A stretch of DNA of 64,000 nucleotides, from assembly GCF_042681825.1 (NCBI RefSeq), contig NZ_JBHUGH010000009.1, positions 62,001 to 126,000 on the forward strand, given 5' to 3'. Of this stretch, positions 23,268 through 30,705 are shown in pieces. This DNA comes from Halodurantibacterium flavum (GTDB taxonomy: Bacteria; Pseudomonadota; Alphaproteobacteria; Rhodobacterales; Rhodobacteraceae). Under the pieces are notes generated by a model. The model saw nothing but the letters and a program-made list of their open reading frames with translations, was not told the origin of the DNA and searched no databases. Numbering within the stretch: the stretch's first letter is position 1; every line of letters starts with the position of its first letter. A program made the translations under genes and the position numbers.

Positions 23268-23888
23268 TCATGTGGGCCAGCCGGGACCGAACAGGAGCGC
23301 CAGCGCGAGAAGTCCCAGCGCCGGCACGGCAAGCGCCACGAGACCATCCCGCACAAGAAGCGCCAGGGCCAGCACGGCGACGATCGCAGCGGCGATGGAG
23401 GAGGTGAAGGGGATGAACTCAAGCAGCGGCATCGCGAGACCGAGAACCGCGCAAAACCCGCCGATCATGCGCCGCACAAGCCCGCTCGCAGCTGCAGGCA
23501 GACGGCGATGGACCGCGCCGTCCAGCCATTCCGCGACGCGGTGAAAGCGGTGGAGCACCCCCCGCACCCGCCGCGCCGGCAGCCCCCGGCACAAGAGCCA
23601 TTTCGGGAGCCATATCTGGGATCGGCCCAGGGCGATCTGGCTGCCGACCAGCGCGATCATCAGCCCGCCCGAACCGGAGACCCCGGGAATTCCGCTGAGC
23701 GGCGTCGCGACCACGACGGCCGGCAGCAACAGCACCGCAGGGAGAGAGGCCGGGCCGACCGCCTCGACAAGGTCGTTCAGCGTGACCTTTTCCCCCGTGG
23801 CCGCGGTGCAGGCCCGGTCGAACACATCCGTCAGGCTGCGGGGCGGCGGCGGGGAATTGCGATGTTCGGGGTCATGGATCGTGGTCAT
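23268..23888 (-). CDS. exoD: ExoD-family exopolysaccharide synthesis protein
   Basis: A 206-aa integral membrane protein of the ExoD family, named for a Sinorhizobium gene affecting exopolysaccharide and alkali tolerance. The N-terminal cytoplasmic part contains VTLNDLVEAVGPASLPAVLL. Hydrophobic segments continue through LLPAVVVATPLSGIPGVSG, LIALVGSQIALGR and two C-terminal helices. The start is ATG 23886-23888 (MTTIHDPEHR); the upstream extension looks non-coding. It is convergent with modC and divergent from the histidine kinase. Molecular role unknown. Confidence 0.85.
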   Translation of the reverse strand: MTTIHDPEHRNSPPPPRSLTDVFDRACTAATGEKVTLNDLVEAVGPASLPAVLLLPAVVVATPLSGIPGVSGSGGLMIALVGSQIALGRSQIWLPKWLLCRGLPARRVRGVLHRFHRVAEWLDGAVHRRLPAAASGLVRRMIGGFCAVLGLAMPLLEFIPFTSSIAAAIVAVLALALLVRDGLVALAVPALGLLALALLFGPGWPT

Positions 23889-24133
23889 GGAATGAAAAGC
23901 CGCCTGGCCCGCGACGGTTCCGCGGCGGGCGCGGCCGGCCAGCCACAAAAGGACCGTGCGTTATCCCCTGACTTGACCGTCCGTTCTGACGGTGACTCTG
24001 ACGGCGACGGGGGCAGGGTTCTTCCCCCTGTGACCAGCGCCCAGCCGGTTCGGTGCTGCTTCATCTTTACCTCAGTTGCCCCTTCGGTCTAAGGTAAGAA
24101 GCCGTATGTCGCGGCGAAAGCGGGAGGAACGGA

Positions 24134-25714
24134 GTGGACGGACGCCCTTTTGGCCCGAATGGTCCCTCTGCGCTTTCCGCGCTCCGCTATGGCAGTATCC
24201 TGCTTTGCCTGGTCGGTGCACTGATCTGGGGTCTTGTGACCTGGTGGGAAGAAAACCGCGACGCGCGGAAGGAAGCGACCGAGAATGTCGAGCTTGTCCG
24301 CCAGTACACCCAGCGCCTGATCGAAACCCAGACGATCCTGCATCATGCCGCCGTGGCGCGCGCCCTGACCGAGGGGGAGGATTTCCTTCGCTCGGAGGAA
24401 TTCCACAGTTTCCTGACCGAGATCGAGGCCTCGCAGACCGTCACCGAAGGTATGGCCGTGGTGGCGTTCGACGGCAATATGGTCGCCTCCAGCCGGAGTT
24501 TTCCGGTCGACTATCGTTTCGGGCCGCGCGCCTACATGGATGCGATTGCCGCGGGAGATGAGCTTTTCCTCGACCGGCTGTTGCTTGAGCCGAGCGGCCA
24601 GGACGCGCTGGTGATCGCCTCGCCCTTCGTGACCGAGGGGATGAGCGGCGTGATCGTGTCCGGCGTGGCGGTCAGCGCGATCCGGGATTTCCTCAGCGGG
24701 GTGACGGCCGGGGTCGACGGGCAGGCGGCCTCCCTGATACGGCGCGACGGCAAGTTGCTGGTCCGCCATATTCCGTCGGTTCCCATGATGTTGGGAGAGG
24801 ACGCGCCGGCACGCCTTGCCATCGCACAAGCGAGCCGGGGCCTGTTCGATGCGGTAGCCGCATCTGACGGCGTTTTTCGTACCTATGCCTTTACCCAATT
24901 GGGAAACTTGCCGGTTTATGCCACTTTCGGCGTTCCCAAGGCGCAGATCCGGGCGCGCTGGCTCACGCGGGTTACGCCGGTCTGGGCGCTTCTGGCGACG
25001 CTTGCGTTCTTTACCTCGGTCATGGTGGGCTTTGCCCGTCGCAGCCTTGCGGCGCGTTTTCTTGCCGAAGAGGAAGCCAAGCGCCGCGCCGCGGCCGAAA
25101 CGCTTGCCGATCAGCGGGCGCAGATGATGCAGGAGATCAACCATCGCGTCAAAAACAACCTCGCGCTGGTCGAGGCGATGATCGGAACTCAGATGCGCAA
25201 GGGGGGCGTGGACGGGCATGAACTGCGCCTGCGCATTCACGCGATTTCCGATGTCCACGATCTGCTCTACCGGACGGGGGATGCGGGACATGTCGATCTG
25301 GGCGCGCTGCTTGAAAAGGTCGCGCGGAGCGGTGCGATCATCCCGGCCGAGGCGGGCGTCGGCCTTTCGATCGATCTGGAAGAAGGGATCATGATCGACG
25401 CGGCACGGGCGACGCCGCTTGCGCTGGCGGCGGTCGAGATCCTCACCAACTCGATCAAGCACGCCTTCGCCGGCCGACAGGGTGGCGATATCGCCATCCT
25501 GCTCCGGCGCGAGGGTCAGAACGGATTTCTGGAAATCCGCGACAACGGCAACGGGTTTTCCAATCTGCCCGCACGGCGGTCCGGCCTGCAGATCATCGAG
25601 GCGTTCTCGGTTCAGATCGGTGGGAGGATGGAGCGGGTATCGGAAAACGGGACCTGCTATCGGCTCTGGTTCCCGCTCTCCGACCCGGAAAAGGCGGCGC
25701 CGCCCCCGCTTTAG
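24134..25714 (+). CDS. Membrane sensor histidine kinase, HisKA_2/HWE type
   Basis: A 526-aa sensor kinase. Two membrane helices (about residues 18-37 and 280-300) enclose a periplasmic sensor of about 240 residues, probably CACHE-like (AFDGNMVASSRSFPVDYRFG, then FVTEGMSGVIVSGVAVSAI). The cytoplasmic H-box EINHRVKNNLALVEAM (phospho-His about 337) defines the HisKA_2 family. The ATPase shows EILTNSIKHAFAGRQGG and IRDNGNGFSNL. The start is GTG 24134 with GGAGG upstream. Kinases of this family commonly phosphorylate PhyR in the alphaproteobacterial general stress response; nepR and ecfG lie about 5 kb away, so it is a candidate PhyK. No response regulator gene is adjacent. Confidence 0.88.
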   Translation: MDGRPFGPNGPSALSALRYGSILLCLVGALIWGLVTWWEENRDARKEATENVELVRQYTQRLIETQTILHHAAVARALTEGEDFLRSEEFHSFLTEIEASQTVTEGMAVVAFDGNMVASSRSFPVDYRFGPRAYMDAIAAGDELFLDRLLLEPSGQDALVIASPFVTEGMSGVIVSGVAVSAIRDFLSGVTAGVDGQAASLIRRDGKLLVRHIPSVPMMLGEDAPARLAIAQASRGLFDAVAASDGVFRTYAFTQLGNLPVYATFGVPKAQIRARWLTRVTPVWALLATLAFFTSVMVGFARRSLAARFLAEEEAKRRAAAETLADQRAQMMQEINHRVKNNLALVEAMIGTQMRKGGVDGHELRLRIHAISDVHDLLYRTGDAGHVDLGALLEKVARSGAIIPAEAGVGLSIDLEEGIMIDAARATPLALAAVEILTNSIKHAFAGRQGGDIAILLRREGQNGFLEIRDNGNGFSNLPARRSGLQIIEAFSVQIGGRMERVSENGTCYRLWFPLSDPEKAAPPPL

Positions 25715-25731
25715 ATGACGGCGCTCAGGGT

Positions 25732-26607
25732 CTAGATGATCGGCATCCCCCCCGTCACGGCGATCATCGTGCCCGAGGTATAGCCTGACAGCGGATCGGC
25801 CAGCATGACATAGGCCGTGGCGAGTTCTGCCGGCTGGCCCGGCCTCTGCATCGGAACCTGCTTGCCGAAATTCGCCACCGAGTCCGCCGGCAGGGTGGCC
25901 GGGATCAGCGGCGTCCAGATCGGCCCGGGGGCGACGGAATTCGCCCGGATCCCCTTTTCCGCCAGCATCTGCGCCAGCCCTGCGGTAAAGTTCTGGATCG
26001 CGCCCTTGGTCGTCGCATAGGCGAGCAGCCCGGGGTTCGGCTTGTCGGCATTGATCGAGCTTGTGTTGATGATCGACGAGCCCGGCTTCATATGCGGTAC
26101 GGCGGCCTTGGTCAGGTAGAACATCGCGTGGATGTTGGTGCGGAAGGTCACCTCCCACTCCTCATCCGGGATTTCGGTGATGTCGTCAAAGGTCGCCTGA
26201 TGCGCCGCGTTGTTGACAAGGATGTCCACCCCGCCGAGGTCCGCGACGGCCCGGTCGACGATGGCGCGGCAATGGGCGGGGTCCTGAATATCGCCGGAAA
26301 CCAGCACCGCCTTTTGCCCCGCCTCGCGCACCCAGCGCGCGGTTTCCTCGGCATCTTCGGTTTCCGAGAGGTAGGAGATCAGGATATCCGCCCCCTCCCG
26401 CGCATAGGCGATGGCCACCGCCCGCCCGATGCCGCTGTCGCCGCCGGTGATGATCGCCTTCATTCCCGCCAGCTTTCCCGAACCCTTGTAGCTCTGCTCG
26501 CCATGATCGGGCACCGGGTCCATGCGGGCGGTAGTGCCGGGCATGGGTTGTTTCTGCTCGTCAAAGGGCGGTTCGGGGGTCTGCGGAAGCGTCTGCTGCT
26601 CGGTCAT
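25732..26607 (-). CDS. Short-chain dehydrogenase/reductase, YghA-like
   Basis: A 291-aa SDR with an N-terminal extension (Pro/Gln-rich, about 40 residues) typical of the YghA/GsiB-like stress SDRs of alphaproteobacteria. The NAD(P) motif is ITGGDSGIGRAVAIAYAREG, the structural motif is LVNNAAH, and the active site is seen in IINTSSINADKPNPGLLAYATTK (Ser, Tyr and Lys). The start is ATG 26605-26607, chosen because AAGGA is 7 nt upstream; the ATG two codons earlier would be too close. A GGAAC-N17-GGTT site lies 35 bp before the start, predicting EcfG control. Substrate unknown. Confidence 0.88.
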   Translation of the reverse strand: MTEQQTLPQTPEPPFDEQKQPMPGTTARMDPVPDHGEQSYKGSGKLAGMKAIITGGDSGIGRAVAIAYAREGADILISYLSETEDAEETARWVREAGQKAVLVSGDIQDPAHCRAIVDRAVADLGGVDILVNNAAHQATFDDITEIPDEEWEVTFRTNIHAMFYLTKAAVPHMKPGSSIINTSSINADKPNPGLLAYATTKGAIQNFTAGLAQMLAEKGIRANSVAPGPIWTPLIPATLPADSVANFGKQVPMQRPGQPAELATAYVMLADPLSGYTSGTMIAVTGGMPII

Positions 26608-26641
26608 GTCCATGTCCTTGGTTATGACGTATCGCCAACCC

Positions 26642-26667
26642 AACCGCGCGCGCGCAGCCGATGTTCC
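26642..26667 (-). promoter_or_regulatory. Candidate EcfG-type promoter for the SDR gene
   Basis: On the minus strand GGAAC (26667-26663), a 17-nt spacer, GGTT (26645-26642). It sits in the gap between the ndh stop and the SDR start, giving a leader of roughly 30 nt. Confidence 0.55.
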
Positions 26668-26671
26668 CGGT

Positions 26672-27997
26672 TCAGACGTTGCTTGTCTCGCTTCGCGCGG
26701 TGGTGGCGGGCACCTCGGGCGCGGATTCGTCGATCAGCCGCGCCCCCCGCTGCCGGGTGACGTAGCGCCAGATCCATTGCAGGCTGACAAGGATGCGCTT
26801 TTCGAAGTTCACGAGCAGCCAGACATGCACGATCGCCCAGAGATACCAGGCAAGCCGCCCCTTCATCTGCCAGCGGCCAAAGTCGAAGACCGCGGCATTG
26901 CGGCCCACGACCGCCGTGTTGCCCCGGTTGTGAAAGCGGAAGGGGGGCAGGGCGGTCCCCTGCTCCAGCTTGCGGCGAAGGGCGCGGCCCAGATGCCGGC
27001 CCTGTTGCTTGGCGACCTGCGCAAGACCCGGTAACGGCTCGCCCGCGTCATCCTTGGCAAGCGCGCAATCGCCGATCACGAAAATCTCGGGCCGGCCGGG
27101 CAACGACAGATCCGGTGCGACGGGGATGCGGCCGCCCGGCCCGGGTTCCACCCCCAGCCAGCGCGCGGCGGGCGTCGCCTTGACCCCGGCCCCCCAGATG
27201 ACGCAGCCGGTCTCGATCCGTTCGCTGCCAACCACCACATGATCCGACGCGATCTTTTGCACGGGGTCGCCCAGCCGGATTTCGACACCGATGTTGCGCA
27301 GATAATCGGCGGCGTAATCCGCCAGATGATCCGGAAAACCGTTCAGGATGCGCGGCCCGGCCTCGATCAGCAAAACGCGCAGATCCTCGGCCCGGAGGCT
27401 CCGAAAATCCCTTTCGATCATGTAGCGGCCCAGCTCATGGACCGCGCCCGCCATCTCGACCCCGGTCGGGCCGCCGCCGATCACGACCGTGGTCAGCAGG
27501 GCGCGCTTCTCGACCGGGTTGCCCGAAAGCTCGGCCCGCTCATAGGCGAGCAGCAGGCGCTGACGGATCAGCCGGGCCTCATGCACCGTCTTGAGGCCCG
27601 GTGCCCAGGTGCGCCAGTCATCATTGCCGAAATAATTGTATTCCGACCCCGTCGCGATCACGAGGTGGTCGTAGCTGACCCGCATCCCGCTTTCCAGAAG
27701 CACCGCCCCCGCATCGGCATCGACCCCTGTCACCTCACCCAGCAGGACGCGGATGTTGGGGTAGCGGCCCAAGGTCCTGCGGATCGGTTCGGAGATATCG
27801 GCCGGGGAAAGCGCCGCGGTCGCAACCTGATAAAGCAGCGGCTGAAAGAGGTTGTGATTGCGCTTGTCGATCAGGATGACATCGGCATCGCTGTTCCCGA
27901 GCGCGCGGGCACAGGCAAGTCCACCGAACCCGCCGCCAACAATGACGACGGTCGCCCTGAGGGAAAGCGCGGGTTCGGCGATGGGATCGGGCTTCAT
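26672..27997 (-). CDS. ndh: Type II NADH:quinone oxidoreductase
   Basis: A single-subunit, non-proton-pumping NADH dehydrogenase (441 aa), membrane-associated. It has FAD-binding VVIVGGGFGGLACARAL, the quinone-site sequence NHNLFQPLLYQVATAALSP, NADH-binding VVIGGGPTGVEMAGAVHELG, and IFVIGDCALAKDDAGEPLPG near the second FAD contact. A C-terminal hydrophobic stretch (AWYLWAIVHVWLLVNF) anchors it. I start at ATG 27997; a TTG four codons earlier is possible. It is third in an apparent operon with Mn-catalase and the HIRAN protein, an unusual setting that suggests a stress-specific electron-entry route. Confidence 0.9.
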   Translation of the reverse strand: MKPDPIAEPALSLRATVVIVGGGFGGLACARALGNSDADVILIDKRNHNLFQPLLYQVATAALSPADISEPIRRTLGRYPNIRVLLGEVTGVDADAGAVLLESGMRVSYDHLVIATGSEYNYFGNDDWRTWAPGLKTVHEARLIRQRLLLAYERAELSGNPVEKRALLTTVVIGGGPTGVEMAGAVHELGRYMIERDFRSLRAEDLRVLLIEAGPRILNGFPDHLADYAADYLRNIGVEIRLGDPVQKIASDHVVVGSERIETGCVIWGAGVKATPAARWLGVEPGPGGRIPVAPDLSLPGRPEIFVIGDCALAKDDAGEPLPGLAQVAKQQGRHLGRALRRKLEQGTALPPFRFHNRGNTAVVGRNAAVFDFGRWQMKGRLAWYLWAIVHVWLLVNFEKRILVSLQWIWRYVTRQRGARLIDESAPEVPATTARSETSNV

Positions 27998-28019
27998 GTC
28001 ATGGCCCAACGCATTGGGA

Positions 28020-28388
28020 TCAGACGGGTTCCAGCCAAAGATCGACGCCGCGGGCGGTCAGGGTCGCATAGGCGCTTGCCCCCGCATCCATAAGCGCGGC
28101 CAGAACCCCCACCTGCACCGGCGGCAGATAGCCGATGGTGGCGCCCTCTGGTGTCAGGACCGAGATGCGCCTCGGGTCATAGTCTCCGGCCTCGCGCCTC
28201 AGCGCAAGGCGCGTCCCGACCTGGGGCAATGGCGTGGCGGAAAACCGGTCCCGATTGACGATCCTGGTGGATAAAAGGGCGACAGTGTCCTGCCGCCCCC
28301 TTGCCCCACCGGACCCCGCGTAAAGCGGCCCCGCCCCAAGGACGGGGGCCGCGACAACGCCGGACGCGATGAACCTGCGCCGGTCCAT
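28020..28388 (-). CDS. Secreted HIRAN-domain protein
   Basis: A 122-aa protein with an N-terminal export signal containing twin arginines (MDRRRFIASGVVAAPVLGAG, signal-like to about residue 24). The body matches the HIRAN pattern: VGTRLALRREAGDYDPRRIS, VLTPEGATIGYLPPVQVG and LAALMDAGASAYATLTARG. HIRAN domains normally bind single-stranded DNA ends inside the cell, so an exported version is odd. The start ATG 28386-28388 overlaps the Mn-catalase stop by one base (TGATG), implying coupled translation. Function unknown; possibly an envelope stress protein. Confidence 0.75.
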   Translation of the reverse strand: MDRRRFIASGVVAAPVLGAGPLYAGSGGARGRQDTVALLSTRIVNRDRFSATPLPQVGTRLALRREAGDYDPRRISVLTPEGATIGYLPPVQVGVLAALMDAGASAYATLTARGVDLWLEPV

Positions 28389-29215
28389 CACATCTGCTCG
28401 GTCTGGGCGCCGCTTTCGGGACGTGCGGGGTCAAGCGCCGGTTCTTCGCCCAGCGGTTCCATGTGGCGGGGCTCGAACGTGCCTTTGCCGTCAAGGGATT
28501 CACCTTCCGACCAACGGCCCTGCACGGGTTCCGACCCGTCCCGCTGGAAGCCGAGGAAGGCATAGGAAAATTCGGTCTTCTCCTGATCCTGCGGAAAGCT
28601 GTTGGGAATGGGAAAGACATTGGGCATCCCACCCAGTTCCTCGATCACGGCGAGCCACTGGTTCTGATGCATGGCGTCCCGCGCGATCAGGAAGGACAGC
28701 ATGTCGCGCATCCCGGGATCGGTGGTCATGTTGTAAAGCCGCACCGCGAGAACCCGGCCCGAGGATTCCGCCGTGGCGTTCGCCATCATGTCAGCCGCCA
28801 GGTTCCCGCTTGCATAGATGTGGGACATGTCGAAGGGCACACCGTCGCTGTCGACGGGCATGGCGGCCAGCCCGGTCGAGAGCAGGTTCTTGAGGTTGAT
28901 GCCCCCCAGCACCGCGCCGCCAACCGGATCGGCCGCGGCCTCTTCCTGCAGCGAGAGCGGCGCGCCTTCGAGGTTGAGAGCCACGGCGGTCGCGAGCATC
29001 TCGATATGGCCGAGCTCTTCGGCGGCGGTGTTCATCAGAAGCTGCCGGTAGCGGGCGTCGTTTCCGCGCGCCCCGCAGGCCTGAAAGAAATACTGCATGG
29101 CGACGCGGATCTCACCCTCGACGCCGCCGATCGCCTGTTGCAGGGCGCGTGCGAACAGCGGATCGGGGGTTTCGACGCGGACGGGATGCTGAAGGTTGGG
29201 ATCGACATAGAACAT
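28388..29215 (-). CDS. Manganese catalase
   Basis: Di-manganese, haem-free catalase (275 aa) that breaks down hydrogen peroxide. The four-helix bundle ligands are visible: Glu in GGVEGEIRVAMQYFFQA, Glu and His in NTAAEELGHIEMLATAV, Glu in ANATAESSGRVLAVRLYNM and His in LIARDAMHQNQWLAVIEELG. The start is ATG 29213-29215 with AGGAGG 7 nt upstream. A GGAAC-N16-TGTT site lies 34 bp upstream, predicting EcfG control of this catalase-HIRAN-ndh operon. The acidic Pro/Glu-rich tail is variable in the family. Confidence 0.94.
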   Translation of the reverse strand: MFYVDPNLQHPVRVETPDPLFARALQQAIGGVEGEIRVAMQYFFQACGARGNDARYRQLLMNTAAEELGHIEMLATAVALNLEGAPLSLQEEAAADPVGGAVLGGINLKNLLSTGLAAMPVDSDGVPFDMSHIYASGNLAADMMANATAESSGRVLAVRLYNMTTDPGMRDMLSFLIARDAMHQNQWLAVIEELGGMPNVFPIPNSFPQDQEKTEFSYAFLGFQRDGSEPVQGRWSEGESLDGKGTFEPRHMEPLGEEPALDPARPESGAQTEQM

Positions 29216-29248
29216 CGGCGGGCCTCCTGGGGTTTGCGATGTGCCCCC

Positions 29249-29273
29249 AACAGGCCGCGGCAGGCGATGTTCC
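29249..29273 (-). promoter_or_regulatory. Candidate EcfG-type promoter for the Mn-catalase operon
   Basis: On the minus strand GGAAC (29273-29269), a 16-nt spacer, TGTT (29252-29249). Predicted leader about 28 nt, with an AGGAGG site. Confidence 0.6.
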
Positions 29274-29343
29274 GCAGATATTTCGGGCATCTGCGCGCAC
29301 GGCGGGAATGCGCTTGGTCGAGAGGCGGAATTCACCTCCCGCT

Positions 29344-29368
29344 GGAACCAGCCGCGCCTTCCGCGGTT
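29344..29368 (+). promoter_or_regulatory. Candidate EcfG-type promoter for the 29-aa membrane peptide
   Basis: GGAAC (29344-29348), a 16-nt spacer, GGTT (29365-29368), about 80 bp before ATG 29448, divergent from the Mn-catalase site. Confidence 0.5.
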
Positions 29369-29447
29369 ATCCGGGTGCAGCCCCTTCCTGCATCCCGATG
29401 ATGTGTCCCCAGCCAAGCGGCAGGTTCATGCCGCCGGAGGAATGCCG

Positions 29448-29537
29448 ATGACATCCGGATTACGCGACAAGCTATGGATACTCGCGGCCTGTGCGATTGC
29501 CGTGACAGCCGTGCGACTTCTTGCGATGGGGGCCTGA
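29448..29537 (+). CDS. 29-aa single-pass membrane peptide
   Basis: ATG 29448 follows GGAGGA by 6-7 nt and encodes MTSGLRDKLW followed by one hydrophobic helix (ILAACAIAVTAVRLLAMGA), then TGA. The perfect ribosome site, the membrane helix, the upstream GGAAC-N16-GGTT site and its place between Mn-catalase and nepR support a genuine small stress protein. No homologue comes to mind. Confidence 0.6.
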   Translation: MTSGLRDKLWILAACAIAVTAVRLLAMGA

Positions 29538-29547
29538 GGCGGGCGCC

Positions 29548-29772
29548 TCAGTTCGACGGGTCCCCGCCATCCGTTCCCAGACGGTCCGCCAGCGCACGCT
29601 CCAGTCGTTGCGCCAGATGCCGGAGATGGGGCGGGATCGGAGCGTTGCCAAGGGCGTCCGACAGACCGAGGATCAGCTTTTCCAGTGCCGGATCGGGTGC
29701 ATCGACATCCTGTGTGGGCAGATCGGGACGGGTACCCGAGGATGAGGCGGCGGAATAGTCTTCTTCGGTCAT
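29548..29772 (-). CDS. nepR: Anti-sigma factor NepR
   Basis: A 74-aa protein that should hold EcfG inactive until phosphorylated PhyR displaces it. The diagnostic segment is PIPPHLRHLAQRLERALADR near the C-terminus, with a preceding helix LEKLILGLSDALGNA; the N-terminus is acidic and disordered. ATG 29770-29772 has AGGAAG 8 nt upstream. It is divergent from ecfG (140 bp between starts), whereas nepR usually lies just upstream of ecfG in the same operon. I found no GGAAC-type site for it. Confidence 0.85.
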   Translation of the reverse strand: MTEEDYSAASSSGTRPDLPTQDVDAPDPALEKLILGLSDALGNAPIPPHLRHLAQRLERALADRLGTDGGDPSN

Positions 29773-29845
29773 GTCGTCGTTCTTCCTGCCGCCCCTGACA
29801 AGGCGCCTGATCTGCCAAATTTTTGGTCGCGGCCCCCCGGGCCAC

Positions 29846-29870
29846 GGAACCACATCCTTCACCCTTCGTT
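29846..29870 (+). promoter_or_regulatory. EcfG-dependent promoter of ecfG
   Basis: GGAAC (29846-29850), a 16-nt spacer, CGTT (29867-29870): an exact match to the known EcfG promoter consensus, 42 bp before the ecfG start. Implies positive autoregulation. Confidence 0.85.
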
Positions 29871-29912
29871 ATACGAAAGCGCGCCTTTCTACAATTCAAA
29901 GGATATGAGTGT

Positions 29913-30413
29913 ATGAGTGCAGAGTCAGCGGGCTCCGTCACCACGGATGTCGTAGCCTTGATCCCAGCATTGCGCGCCTTTGCCTGGAGCCTTTGCCGCG
30001 ACAGCGCCGAGGCTGACGATCTGGTTCAGGATACTCTGCTCAAGGCGCTTTCCAACATCGAGAAGTTCGAGCCGGGGACGCAGTTGCGGGCCTGGCTGTT
30101 CACGATCATGCGGAACACCTTTTATTCCCGGGTCAAGGTGCGGGCGCGGGAAAAGACTGGCATGGCGGAATGCGTGGCCGACGGTGTTTCCGTGGCGCCG
30201 ACGCAGGAATGGTCCTTGCGCGGGGGCGAGCTGATGGATGCCGTGGCCCGGCTGCCGGCCCATTACCGCGAGACGCTGATCCTCGTCGTGATGCTGGGCG
30301 AGAGTTACGAGAAGGCCGCCGAGATCTGCGGCTGCCGGATCGGCACGATCAAGAGCCGCATCAACCGGGCGCGCAGCATGTTGATGGCCGAACTGGGCGA
30401 AACGGTCCACTGA
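29913..30413 (+). CDS. ecfG: ECF sigma factor EcfG, general stress response
   Basis: A 166-aa ECF sigma factor of the EcfG (ECF15) group. Region 2 shows LIPALRAFAWSLCRDSAEAD, DLVQDTLLKALSNIEKFEPG and LRAWLFTIMRNTFYSR. Region 4 shows AVARLPAHYRETLILVVMLG, SYEKAAEICGCRIGTIKSRI and NRARSML. ATG 29913 has AAAGGA about 8 nt upstream. An exact EcfG promoter precedes it and nepR is divergent, which together fix the assignment. phyR is not in the window. Confidence 0.92.
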   Translation: MSAESAGSVTTDVVALIPALRAFAWSLCRDSAEADDLVQDTLLKALSNIEKFEPGTQLRAWLFTIMRNTFYSRVKVRAREKTGMAECVADGVSVAPTQEWSLRGGELMDAVARLPAHYRETLILVVMLGESYEKAAEICGCRIGTIKSRINRARSMLMAELGETVH

Positions 30414-30579
30414 GGCACGAGCCTGAACAAGACCGACGCAGGCTCAAAAGGGCGAGGGGACACTCCCGCCCGTCTTCGCCGCCGGCGCGGCTCATCCCGT
30501 TGGGCGGCGCCGCGCTGCGCGCGGGGGATGGCTGGACTCCGCGACAACCGCTGTCGTCGCAATCCCCGCCTGTCGCCGG

Positions 30580-30705
30580 TCACACCCCCAGCATCAGCCT
30601 GATCCCGTAGGCGACGACCGACAGCGCCCCGAGCCCCGCCGCCCATAGAAGGACGAACCACGCGAGGCGCCGCCAGAACGGGCTGTGCATTGCGGGTCGG
30701 GGCAT
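30580..30705 (-). CDS. DUF2474 small subunit-like protein of the bd oxidase
   Basis: A 41-aa single-helix membrane protein (FWRRLAWFVLLWAAGLGALSV ahead of VAYGIRLMLGV, separated here by no gap). The WRRLAWF start and the position directly after cydB, with the ATG sharing a base with the cydB stop (TGATG), match DUF2474 proteins that accompany CIO-type bd oxidases much as CydX does in Escherichia coli. Confidence 0.85.
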   Translation of the reverse strand: MPRPAMHSPFWRRLAWFVLLWAAGLGALSVVAYGIRLMLGV

